Shown: piece by piece, positions 7,768 through 15,685 of the stretch | Layout of the letters: every line of letters begins with the position of its first letter | Numbering within the stretch: the first letter of the stretch is position 1 | Assembly (NCBI GenBank): GCA_045589735.1 | Contig: JAZNPQ010000128.1 | Span: 1-23,105, forward strand | Origin: RGIG3994 sp045589735 | GTDB lineage: Bacteria; Bacillota; Clostridia; Oscillospirales; CAG-272 | Direction of reading: 5' to 3' | Length of the DNA stretch: 23,105 nt | Notes under the pieces: model-generated | What the model was told of the DNA's origin: nothing | Seen by the model: only the letters and a program-made list of their open reading frames with translations | Database searches by the model: none | Made by a program: the position numbers and the translations under genes

Positions 7768-8639
7768 AAAAAATATTGATCACCGGCGCGAACAGTTATA
7801 TCGGAACCTCGTTTGAGCATTACATACGAAAAAATTATCCGAACGAATACTCGGTCGATACGGTTGATATGACCGATGAGCATTGGCGCGATTCGGACTT
7901 TTCGAGTTATGACAGTGTGTTCCACGTAGCGGGTATCGCGCATTCGGACGGTGGCAGGATCAGTGAAGAAAAAGCCAAGCTGTATTACGCTGTAAATACC
8001 GATCTGACTGTGGAAACGGCAAAGAAAGCCAAAGAGGACGGCGCAAAGCAGTTTATCTTCATGAGCAGTGCCATTGTTTACGGTGACAGTGCGCCGATCG
8101 GCAAATCTAAAATCATTACAAAAGATACACCTGTAAATCCCGCAAATTGCTACGGTGACAGTAAAGTGCAGGCAGAAAACAGAATCCGACCTTTGAATGA
8201 CGACAGTTTCAAGGTCGTTATTCTTCGTCCACCTATGGTTTACGGTAAAGACAGCAAAGGAAACTATCCGTTGCTCGCCAAAATTGCCATAAAAACTCCG
8301 ATATTCCCTTACGTAAAAAATGAACGCTCGATGCTGTACGTTGAAAATCTGTGTGAATTTGTAAGGCTTATGGTAGAAAACGAAGAGAGTGGAATTTTCC
8401 ATCCTCAAAACGAAGAATACAGCAATACGAGTGAGCTTGTAAAGATGATAGCAGAAGCTCACGGCAAAAGGATTGCCCTTGTAAAAGGCTTTGGCTGGGC
8501 GCTAAAAATCATGAGTCACATAACAGGACTTGTGAATAAAGCGTTTGGAAATCTCAGCTATGAAAAAGAAATGAGTAACTACAAAGTCGAATATAGATTA
8601 AAAAACCTGAAAGATTCCGTTGAGGAGACCGAAAAATGA
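7764..8639 (+). CDS. NAD-dependent sugar epimerase/reductase (extended SDR)
   Basis: The 291-residue protein is an extended short-chain dehydrogenase. GANSYIG (8-14) is the NAD(P)-binding turn, serines at 101-102 lie in the catalytic-Ser position, and Y130-GDS-K134 is the YxxxK pair. The RPPMVYG block resembles 4-keto-sugar reductases and epimerases acting on UDP-N-acetylhexosamine derivatives, such as WbpV-like enzymes. A 4,6-dehydratase that would supply such a substrate is not in this window, so the reaction is uncertain. It overlaps both neighbours by ATGA (4 bases), suggesting tight coupling with the phosphoglycosyl transferase. It may make the sugar that this transferase uses. Confidence 0.82.
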   Translation: MKKILITGANSYIGTSFEHYIRKNYPNEYSVDTVDMTDEHWRDSDFSSYDSVFHVAGIAHSDGGRISEEKAKLYYAVNTDLTVETAKKAKEDGAKQFIFMSSAIVYGDSAPIGKSKIITKDTPVNPANCYGDSKVQAENRIRPLNDDSFKVVILRPPMVYGKDSKGNYPLLAKIAIKTPIFPYVKNERSMLYVENLCEFVRLMVENEESGIFHPQNEEYSNTSELVKMIAEAHGKRIALVKGFGWALKIMSHITGLVNKAFGNLSYEKEMSNYKVEYRLKNLKDSVEETEK

Positions 8640-9496
8640 TAGACGCAACCGCAATTATAATGACCAAAAACGAAGAAAAAAATATCGTGGACTGTCTTAA
8701 ATCCATGGACGGTTTTGCCAAGAGATGCGTAGTTATTGACTGCGGTAGCACCGACAAAACCGTTGAGCTTGCAAAGGAAAACGGAGCAGACGTATATTTC
8801 CACGAGTTTGAATATTACGCAAAGCAATTCAACTGGGGTATTGAAAATTGCGACATCGACACGGAATGGATAATACGTCTTGACGCAGACGAGCGCTTTC
8901 CGAAAGAGCTTTGCGAGGAAATAGAAGACGTTATAGGAAAGAATGCAGACCGGCCGATGAACGGAATTACTATTGAGGCTGACTTCTTCTTCCTTGACAG
9001 ATGCATGAAGCACGGGGTACGCAACAAGAGAAAGATGATGATGTTCAAAAAGGCGTACGGCTGCATTGAAGACAGACGCCGCGATGCTCACAGCATTATC
9101 TCGGAAGGCTTTTCGTACAGTACAAAGCACAGATTCCTGCACTATGATTTCAAGGACATTGACAACTACATAAAGAGATATAACTGGTACGCAACCCGTG
9201 AAATGCAGGATTATATTGATTACACACGCGGGGCGGGTACCGATATTAACACAGACAAAGCAATAGCCGCCCAAAGAAAGAAAAAGTTTGGATTCTACTA
9301 CAAAATGCCGAGATACGTTCGTGCGTGGATGTGGTTTATCTATAACTATATTTTCCGCGGCGGATTTTTGGACGGAAAAGAAGGTCTTATATTCTGCTTC
9401 CTTGAGTGTTATTGGTACAGACTTTTGGTTGACGCAAAGATATATGAGTATGAGAAATGCGGCGGCGGTGAATTTGAAAAGCTGACGGCGATTTGA
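8636..9496 (+). CDS. Family 2 glycosyltransferase (WaaE/KdtX-like)
   Basis: The 286-residue protein has a GT-A fold opening (AIIMTKNEEKNI, 6-17), the uridine-binding region VVIDCGSTDKT (32-42) and the metal-binding DAD at 83-85 in RLDADERF. The short, single-domain form with KNEE near the start is like the WaaE group of inverting GT2 enzymes. No transmembrane helix is evident, although the C-terminal third is aromatic and basic and may touch the membrane. It likely adds an early sugar to the lipid-linked unit. GAGGAG lies 8 bases before the start, which overlaps the previous stop as ATGA. Sugar and linkage cannot be read from sequence. Confidence 0.85.
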   Translation: MIDATAIIMTKNEEKNIVDCLKSMDGFAKRCVVIDCGSTDKTVELAKENGADVYFHEFEYYAKQFNWGIENCDIDTEWIIRLDADERFPKELCEEIEDVIGKNADRPMNGITIEADFFFLDRCMKHGVRNKRKMMMFKKAYGCIEDRRRDAHSIISEGFSYSTKHRFLHYDFKDIDNYIKRYNWYATREMQDYIDYTRGAGTDINTDKAIAAQRKKKFGFYYKMPRYVRAWMWFIYNYIFRGGFLDGKEGLIFCFLECYWYRLLVDAKIYEYEKCGGGEFEKLTAI

Positions 9497-9522
9497 TAGG
9501 ACTTAAAATTGAGAGGTGTAAT

Positions 9523-10395
9523 ATGAATTATCGTTTAAAAAGTATGATCTTGTTTCCTATGAACATTCTTTACACGATCAGTCCTAAAAAGTGTCTTGAG
9601 CTTATGTTCAGATTAAAGCAGGGACGAAACCTTGATTTAAAAAATCCCAAGACATACAACGAGAAGCTGCAATGGATAAAGCTTTACTATAAAGATGACA
9701 GAATGAGTAAGTGTGGTGACAAATATCTTGTTCGCTCGTATGTTGAAAGTATGGGATGCGAGGACACGTTAAACACGCTTTTATGGTCAGGCTTTGATCC
9801 CGCAGATATACCGTTTGATAACCTTCCTGAAAAGTTTGTTATTAAAACAACCCACGGTTCCGGATTCAATATAATCTGCAAAGATAAAAATTCACTTGAC
9901 CGCAAAGCCACTGTAAAAAAACTAAAAAAATGGCTTAAAGTAAAATACTTAAAATGCTATGGTGAACATTGGTACGGGGTAGAAAAGCCAAGAATAGTCG
10001 TAGAAAGTTTTCTTGAAAATACAGACGGGACTCCGCTTTATGACTACAAATTCTTCTGCTTTAACGGTGAACCGAAATATTTGTATGTTGATACTTGGAA
10101 AGACGGTGCGCATCATATCAATATGTATGATATGGGCTTTAATCTCTTAAAGGAAGTATCTTTAGGCTACCCACGAGATTTTTCAAACATAACCCCACCT
10201 GAAAATTATGAAGATTTAAAGAAAGTAGCAACAAAGCTTGCTTCAGATTTTCCTCATGTAAGGGTGGATCTGTACAGTGTAAACAATAAAGTGTATTTTG
10301 GAGAAATGACCTTCTCAAAGGGTGCCGGGTTTGATAAAATTCTTCCGGTCGAATTTGAAAGAGAAATGGGAGATTACATAAATCTTGGTATTTGA
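9523..10395 (+). CDS. TupA-like ATP-grasp protein (first copy)
   Basis: The 290-residue protein resembles the ATP-grasp family PF14305, named for TupA of teichuronopeptide synthesis in an alkaliphilic Bacillus. Conserved blocks are KNPKTYNEKLQWIKLY (40-55), DKYLVRSYV (66-74), FVIKTTHGSG (105-114), YDYKFFCFNG in the middle, and VRVDLY...GEMTF near the C-terminus, where the acidic residues would bind ATP-Mg. ATP-grasp enzymes join a carboxylate to an amine or similar nucleophile, so it may attach an amino acid to a sugar, likely a uronic acid. That substrate is inferred. The start at 9523 follows GAGAGGTG; the frame opens earlier at 9493 but that start lacks a site. A related gene lies at 13622. 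Confidence 0.82.
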   Translation: MNYRLKSMILFPMNILYTISPKKCLELMFRLKQGRNLDLKNPKTYNEKLQWIKLYYKDDRMSKCGDKYLVRSYVESMGCEDTLNTLLWSGFDPADIPFDNLPEKFVIKTTHGSGFNIICKDKNSLDRKATVKKLKKWLKVKYLKCYGEHWYGVEKPRIVVESFLENTDGTPLYDYKFFCFNGEPKYLYVDTWKDGAHHINMYDMGFNLLKEVSLGYPRDFSNITPPENYEDLKKVATKLASDFPHVRVDLYSVNNKVYFGEMTFSKGAGFDKILPVEFEREMGDYINLGI

Positions 10396-10413
10396 GCAAA
10401 GAAGAGGTATAAA

Positions 10414-11379
10414 ATGTCTGATCTAAAAAAAGTAAGCGTAATAATACCCTGCTATAACTGTAAAGACTTAATCGGTGAGACACTTGACAGTCTTGAAAAG
10501 CAGACCTTTAAGAATTTTGAAGTAATTTGCGTTAATGACGGCTCAAAGGATGAAACCTTGGAATACCTTAACGAGCAGGCAAAAATCCGTGACCTTGATA
10601 TCAAGATCATAGACAAGGAAAACGGCGGTGTCAGCAGCGCAAGAAACGCCGGCATCGAGGTAGCTTGTGGTGAATATCTTCTGTTTTTGGATGCAGATGA
10701 TGTTTACAACGAAAACTTTGTCGAAAAGCTTACATATAATGCAGACAAGTACGATACCGTGTATTGCAAATTAAACCGTGACCTTAAAATGGTGTATGCG
10801 TTTAATCCTCAAGACGTTGAACATAAGGAACAGACGCAGAAGGAAGCAATGCACAAGCTTCTTTACGAGATGGGCAATTACGGATTCTACTGCTATCTCT
10901 ATAAAAAGGAGATTCTAAATAAAATCTGTCTTCGCTTTGACGAAAACACACGTCATTTTGAGGACAGAGAATTTAATTGGAAGTATCTTGCTAATTGCAA
11001 TAGCATTTTGTGGCTTGATGCGCCTCTTTACGGATACAGAGTAAACACACAGTCGGTAACGCAAAGACCCGCAACCTGGCATACAGACGGACTTGATGCA
11101 ATCCGCAGAGTAGAAGCGTATCTTAAGGAAAAGGACTGTCCGTTTACGTCGGAAGTTGAATCATACCTTTTTGCAAGAGCGATCTGGGGACTCGCGAAGG
11201 CGTACTCAATAAGTCACAAAAAGGATTTGTTCATTCGATTAAAAACAGAGTATGAGCTAAAAAAATATATGAAGCGTACCGCTAAAGACAGCAACAAGCT
11301 TGTTAAAATTGCATCGATACTCTACCTGATTAACCCGATGCTGTTCTATTATGCGGTGGGAAGTACAAAAAGGAAATAA
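10414..11379 (+). CDS. Family 2 glycosyltransferase
   Basis: The 321-residue protein is a canonical GT2 enzyme. SVIIPCYN (8-15), VNDGSKDET (41-48), GVSSARNAG (72-80) and the metal-binding DADD (93-96) are all in place. After about residue 210 comes a C-terminal part without extra domains; no membrane helix is clear. It would add one sugar of the repeat unit at the inner face of the membrane. An AAGAGG-type site precedes the start by about 8 bases, and the next gene starts 3 bases after the stop. The acceptor and sugar cannot be predicted. Confidence 0.9.
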   Translation: MSDLKKVSVIIPCYNCKDLIGETLDSLEKQTFKNFEVICVNDGSKDETLEYLNEQAKIRDLDIKIIDKENGGVSSARNAGIEVACGEYLLFLDADDVYNENFVEKLTYNADKYDTVYCKLNRDLKMVYAFNPQDVEHKEQTQKEAMHKLLYEMGNYGFYCYLYKKEILNKICLRFDENTRHFEDREFNWKYLANCNSILWLDAPLYGYRVNTQSVTQRPATWHTDGLDAIRRVEAYLKEKDCPFTSEVESYLFARAIWGLAKAYSISHKKDLFIRLKTEYELKKYMKRTAKDSNKLVKIASILYLINPMLFYYAVGSTKRK

Positions 11380-11382
11380 AAA

Positions 11383-12324
11383 ATGATTAGTGTTTTGATA
11401 AGCGTATACAACGAAAATCGGAATGAAATTATAGAATCTTTTGATTCTATCCTGAGCCAGAGCTATTCTGACTTTGAGCTGATTGTAGTTGTGGATAAGC
11501 CTGACAACGAAGAAGCAATTGCTTTGCTTAATCAATACGCAAAAAAGGATGACAGAGTTAAAATCATCATAAACGAAAAAAACATCGGTCTTGCTATGTC
11601 TATGAACGTGGCGGCAGAAGCGGCATCAGGCGAATATTTCCTAAGAATGGATTCCGATGACGTCTGCTATCCCGAAAGATTCAAGAAGCAGTACGATTTT
11701 ATAAAGAACAGCGACTACGACTTGGTTTGCGGAAATTATGACTTCATTGACGAGGACGGAACGTTTCTTCCTCAGAAAGCCACGGTATATTCCGACAAAC
11801 AGTTAAGCAAGCTTCTTCCGCTTCGAAACATAATTCATCACCCGACTGTTATTATGCGTGCGGACAAATTCCGTGAGGTTGGCGGATACCGAGATTATCC
11901 CTGTGCACAGGACTATGACCTCTGGCTCCGTATGAAATGCGCGGGCTGCAAAATGCACATGATGCCCGAAAAGCTGATCAAATATCGGGTAAGGCAGGCA
12001 AGCACAACTATTCGAAAGCGATATAAGCAGTCCTGTACGGGAGAATATATCCGTTCACTCTACCATCAGAGGAAGAGAATGTCGGGATATTCGTATGAAG
12101 GGTATCTTTCATATCTTGAAAAGCGCAACGTTAATGATCATTCGGCAAATGAAGATTATATCCTCAATTCCGAGCGATATGCGGGTGCAAAGCAGAAAAT
12201 CAAAAAGGGGCATATTGTAAAAGGAGCTTCTGACTTTTTCGGTGTATTGTTCAGATCAAAATACTTCCGTCCTCATATTCTTCACAGTATGAAAATCGCA
12301 CTGATTTCGAGATTCTTTAAGTAA
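11383..12324 (+). CDS. Family 2 glycosyltransferase
   Basis: The 313-residue product has the GT2 N-terminal domain: SVLISVYNEN (3-12), SILSQSYSDFELIVVVD (22-38), NIGLAMSMN (67-75) and DSDD (90-93) for the metal-nucleotide. HPTVIMRA and the following GGYRDYPCAQDYDLWLR form the usual block near residues 150-180, with the ED-type acceptor-site acidic pair replaced by QDYD, as is common. It is distinct in sequence from the GT2 at 10414. AAAAGGAAAT provides the ribosome binding site inside the previous gene's end. Function is likely addition of a further sugar; specificity is unknown. Confidence 0.9.
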   Translation: MISVLISVYNENRNEIIESFDSILSQSYSDFELIVVVDKPDNEEAIALLNQYAKKDDRVKIIINEKNIGLAMSMNVAAEAASGEYFLRMDSDDVCYPERFKKQYDFIKNSDYDLVCGNYDFIDEDGTFLPQKATVYSDKQLSKLLPLRNIIHHPTVIMRADKFREVGGYRDYPCAQDYDLWLRMKCAGCKMHMMPEKLIKYRVRQASTTIRKRYKQSCTGEYIRSLYHQRKRMSGYSYEGYLSYLEKRNVNDHSANEDYILNSERYAGAKQKIKKGHIVKGASDFFGVLFRSKYFRPHILHSMKIALISRFFK

Positions 12325-12337
12325 GTGGGTAAGTTAT

Positions 12338-13582
12338 ATGCATAAATCGAAAACACATTTTCAAATACACGATCTGTTGTTTTTCTTATTGCTATTTTTC
12401 TCTTTTTATTTCACACGAAATAATTTGTGTAGAATAATGATGCTCGTATTTTTCGGATATACACTTCTAAGACAGTTGATTACCCGAAAAATTTCGTTTT
12501 CATTTTTCTTTGTCGGGTTTGCCGGATTCATTTTATACGGTGCGACAAACATTTTTCTCGAAAACGTTATAAACGCGCAGGTCGCCAGAACAATGGTCTT
12601 ATCGCTTACGCTTAATCTTCTGATGATCTATTCCATCGTTCAGTATATTCATATGCAGAATGATATACCAAAGGTACTCCGTATTACCGAGCTTGGAATA
12701 TTTACAACCGCTCTTGTTGTAGTTCTGCTTTCACTGGATACCATCACATCCGGCAGACTTGGCAGAAATACGGTTATGAATTCCAATATGCTGGCGATAT
12801 TATGCACGTTCGGATTTGTTCTGTGTATGTATCTGCGTAAGGTTGATAAGCTCAAGAAAAAGTCTTTTTGGTTCCGTTTAGCTTTTTATTCTCTTGCTAT
12901 TTTATTGTCCGGCTCACGAAAAGGATTGCTCATGCTCCTTCTTGCGTTTATGCTCATCAAATTTATAGGCGGCGGAACGCGAAAGCTCTTCAGAAATGTT
13001 CTTATCAGTGTAGTGGCCGTGGTAATTGTCTATATGATCATAATGAGGGTTCAAGTTCTTTATAATATCATCGGTGTTCGAATGGAAGCTTTTCTGAAGC
13101 TTCTTACGGAAGGATCCACGGAAGAGAGCTCCATAAATGACCGTATGTCTATGACGGAAACGGCCATGTCTTACTTCAAGAAAAAGCCGTGGACAGGATA
13201 TGGATTTGATTGCTTCAAGATGGTTTCCGGAATGAACGGCGGAGGTAAGCTTGACGCGCACAGCGTTGGATATTATTCGCACAATAACTATGCCGAATTA
13301 CTGTTTGGAGGCGGAATTATAGGATTTGTTTTATACTATATCCCTATAGCTTATCTGTTGATAAAGCTCTTCTCCAACACAAAAAGCAACATATGTATTC
13401 CGTATTTGTTAACTTTCTTTATTGCAAAATTGGCTTTCGAATTCGCGTACGTTTCGTACTATGAACGGATTGATACCTATGTTGTTGCTATAATATTGGG
13501 TTGTACGCTGTTAGTATCCGTCAAGAAGAAGGATGAAAATGCCACACCTGCAAAAGATTTGTTGTTCAAGTTGACAATATAA
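12338..13582 (+). CDS. wzy: O-antigen polymerase/ligase-like membrane protein (Wzy)
   Basis: The 414-residue protein is strongly hydrophobic throughout, with about ten predicted membrane segments by inspection. It carries the Wzy_C/ligase-family block: SGSRKG near residue 190, then a hydrophilic external loop (about 245-320) ending in SHNNYAELLFGGGIIG. This pattern is shared by repeat-unit polymerases and O-antigen-type ligases. In a locus with an initiating transferase and a flippase, a polymerase of lipid-linked units outside the membrane is the likely role. No other polymerase candidate is in the window. The ribosome binding site is weak (GTGGGTAAG). It ends 39 bases before the next gene. 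Confidence 0.82.
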   Translation: MHKSKTHFQIHDLLFFLLLFFSFYFTRNNLCRIMMLVFFGYTLLRQLITRKISFSFFFVGFAGFILYGATNIFLENVINAQVARTMVLSLTLNLLMIYSIVQYIHMQNDIPKVLRITELGIFTTALVVVLLSLDTITSGRLGRNTVMNSNMLAILCTFGFVLCMYLRKVDKLKKKSFWFRLAFYSLAILLSGSRKGLLMLLLAFMLIKFIGGGTRKLFRNVLISVVAVVIVYMIIMRVQVLYNIIGVRMEAFLKLLTEGSTEESSINDRMSMTETAMSYFKKKPWTGYGFDCFKMVSGMNGGGKLDAHSVGYYSHNNYAELLFGGGIIGFVLYYIPIAYLLIKLFSNTKSNICIPYLLTFFIAKLAFEFAYVSYYERIDTYVVAIILGCTLLVSVKKKDENATPAKDLLFKLTI

Positions 13583-13621
13583 AAATTTTAAACGATTAAT
13601 GTAGCAGAAAAGAGAATAACT

Positions 13622-14515
13622 ATGTCATCGGTAAAAAAACTTTTAAAGAACCCATATAAATTCATATTTATCTTGGATAAATTGAAAATAAGCAAATTAA
13701 TTCCGGACAAGCCCTATCTTAAAATAAAATTTAGAGCGCATATGGGTAAAAAGCTAGACCTAAAAAATCCGCAAACCTTTAACGAAAAACTCAATTGGCT
13801 TAAACTTTATAACAGGAAGTCCGAATACACAAGAATGGTCGATAAATACGAAGCGAAGGAATATGTTGCAAACATTCTCGGAGATGAATATATTATACCC
13901 ACTCTCGGTGTTTGGGAACGCGTAGAGGACATTGATTTCGACTCTCTCCCCAATCAATTTGTTTTAAAGTGTACTCACGACAGCGGAGGTATTGTAATTT
14001 GCGGGGATAAAACAAAGCTTAACCTTGAAGAAGCAAAAGAAACTGTGCGTAAGGCGCTTAATGCAAACTTTTATTTTATGGGACGTGAGTGGCCATATAA
14101 GAATGTAAAAAAGAGAATCATTGCAGAGCAGTATATGGAGGACACCGAAATAGGTGAGCTTCGTGACTATAAATTTTTGTGTTTCAATGGAGAGGTTAAG
14201 TGTAGCTTTGTTTGTTCACATAGATTTTCGAAAGAAGGTCTGCATGTTACATTTTTTGATAAAGATTGGAATGTTATGCCTTTTGAAAGACACTATCCGT
14301 CTGTAAAGGAGGGTGTTCAACCTCCGAAAAACTATAATCGAATGGTAGAGCTTGCAGAAATTTTGTCAAAAAATATTCCATTTGTAAGAGTGGACTTTTA
14401 TGAAGTTGAAGGACGGATATATTTCGGTGAACTTACATTTTTCCCAGGTTGTGGATGGGAAGAATTCAATCCTTATGAATGGGATAAAAAAATGGGCGAA
14501 TGGATAAAGTTATAA
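13622..14515 (+). CDS. TupA-like ATP-grasp protein (second copy)
   Basis: The 297-residue protein is a paralogue of the product at 9523, with the same ordered blocks: KNPQTFNEKLNWLKLY (48-63), VDKYEAKEYV (73-82), FVLKCTHDSGG (113-123), RDYKFLCFNG in the middle, and VRVDFYEVEGRIYFGELTF near the end. Divergence from the first copy is substantial, so it is not a recent duplication. As an ATP-grasp ligase-like enzyme it may attach a different amino acid or act on a different sugar; this is inference. A 39-base gap separates it from the Wzy gene. It stands near where base composition becomes markedly AT-rich. Confidence 0.82.
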   Translation: MSSVKKLLKNPYKFIFILDKLKISKLIPDKPYLKIKFRAHMGKKLDLKNPQTFNEKLNWLKLYNRKSEYTRMVDKYEAKEYVANILGDEYIIPTLGVWERVEDIDFDSLPNQFVLKCTHDSGGIVICGDKTKLNLEEAKETVRKALNANFYFMGREWPYKNVKKRIIAEQYMEDTEIGELRDYKFLCFNGEVKCSFVCSHRFSKEGLHVTFFDKDWNVMPFERHYPSVKEGVQPPKNYNRMVELAEILSKNIPFVRVDFYEVEGRIYFGELTFFPGCGWEEFNPYEWDKKMGEWIKL

Positions 14516-14537
14516 AAACATATTTAGGAGAAATGAA

Positions 14538-15674
14538 ATGAAGATAATAATAGGAGCGGATGTGGTTCCTACAGAATCCAATTTTCATCTATTTAGTGAT
14601 GGAAATGCAATAGAATTAGTTGGTGAAAAGCTTTATAACATTATGCGTGAAGCAGATTTTCGAATCTTCAATCTAGAGGTTCCTCTTTCGGATGTTGCAA
14701 ACCCAATAAAAAAAAGAGGACCTAATCTTATTGCACCAGAAAAAACTATAGCTGGTTTAAAGGTGTTAGGAATTAATTTATTTACTCTTGCAAACAACCA
14801 TATTATGGATCATGGAGAAGAAGCATATTTAGCTACATGCGATGTGTTGAAAACAGCTGACATATCATATGTGGGAAGCGGCAAAACCATGGAAGAGGCG
14901 GCAAAACCATACATATTTGAATTTGGAGATAAAAAAGTAGGCGTATACGCTTGTACTGAACATGAATTCACAGTAGTTACTCCACAAAAATGCGGAGCCA
15001 ATCCGTTTGAAGCGTTAGACTCTTTGGATCATATAGCAGAGTTAAAAAAGAAGTGCGATTTTGTTATCACTCTGTATCATGGTGGCAAAGAACATTATAG
15101 ATATCCGTCGCCATATTTACGTAGAGTGTGTCAGGCAATGTCGAAGAAAGGCTCGGATTTAGTCATATGTCAGCACAGTCATTGTATTGGTTGCAAAGAA
15201 GAATACAAAGGCTCTACCATTATCTATGGACAGGGTAATTTTTTATTCGACAGATCAAACTCGGAATTTTGGCAGACAGGTATGCTAATATCTCTTAATG
15301 ATAATTTTGACATTTCATATATTCCTGTAAGAAAAGTTAAAAACTGTGTCAGGTTGGCGGAAGCTGAAGATGCCGTTGAAATTATGAACCAGTTTTACGA
15401 AAGAAGTGCAAATGTATGTAAGCAGGGATTCATAGAACAAGAGTACAAACAATTTGCGAGAGAAAACATTGATTACTATTTGAGAGTAATTGCTGGAAAA
15501 GAAAATAAGTTGATGTTTAGAATTATTAATAAGTTAACAGGAAGGAGATTTGTTAATTATTACAACAGGAAAAAGTATAAAGAGGAGCTGTTGTTGGCAT
15601 TGGAGAATTATATTGAATGTGAAGCGCACAGGGAACTGCTTTTAGAGGGTATTCGTAGTTATACAAATCAATAA
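14538..15674 (+). CDS. CapA/PgsA-like metallophosphoesterase-fold protein
   Basis: The 378-residue protein has the PGA_cap (PF09587) motifs of CapA/PgsA: GADVV (6-10, metal-site Asp8), FNLEVPL (44-50), LANNHIMDHG (84-93), YHGG (180-183), QHSHCIG (212-218) and GQGNFLFD (231-238). CapA proteins take part in poly-gamma-glutamate capsule synthesis and the family is found in other capsule loci, where the reaction is unclear. Unlike typical CapA there is no N-terminal signal or membrane anchor, since the fold begins at residue 2, so a cytoplasmic role is likely. AGGAG lies 7 bases before the start. Together with the TupA-like genes it points to an amino acid or peptide component in the polymer, which remains inference. 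Confidence 0.82.
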   Translation: MKIIIGADVVPTESNFHLFSDGNAIELVGEKLYNIMREADFRIFNLEVPLSDVANPIKKRGPNLIAPEKTIAGLKVLGINLFTLANNHIMDHGEEAYLATCDVLKTADISYVGSGKTMEEAAKPYIFEFGDKKVGVYACTEHEFTVVTPQKCGANPFEALDSLDHIAELKKKCDFVITLYHGGKEHYRYPSPYLRRVCQAMSKKGSDLVICQHSHCIGCKEEYKGSTIIYGQGNFLFDRSNSEFWQTGMLISLNDNFDISYIPVRKVKNCVRLAEAEDAVEIMNQFYERSANVCKQGFIEQEYKQFARENIDYYLRVIAGKENKLMFRIINKLTGRRFVNYYNRKKYKEELLLALENYIECEAHRELLLEGIRSYTNQ

Positions 15675-15685
15675 GGAGAAGGAAA

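Noticed and set aside
7467..8462. Long minus-strand open frame (331 codons)
   Set aside because: It is antisense to the phosphoglycosyl transferase and epimerase genes, whose catalytic motifs are intact.
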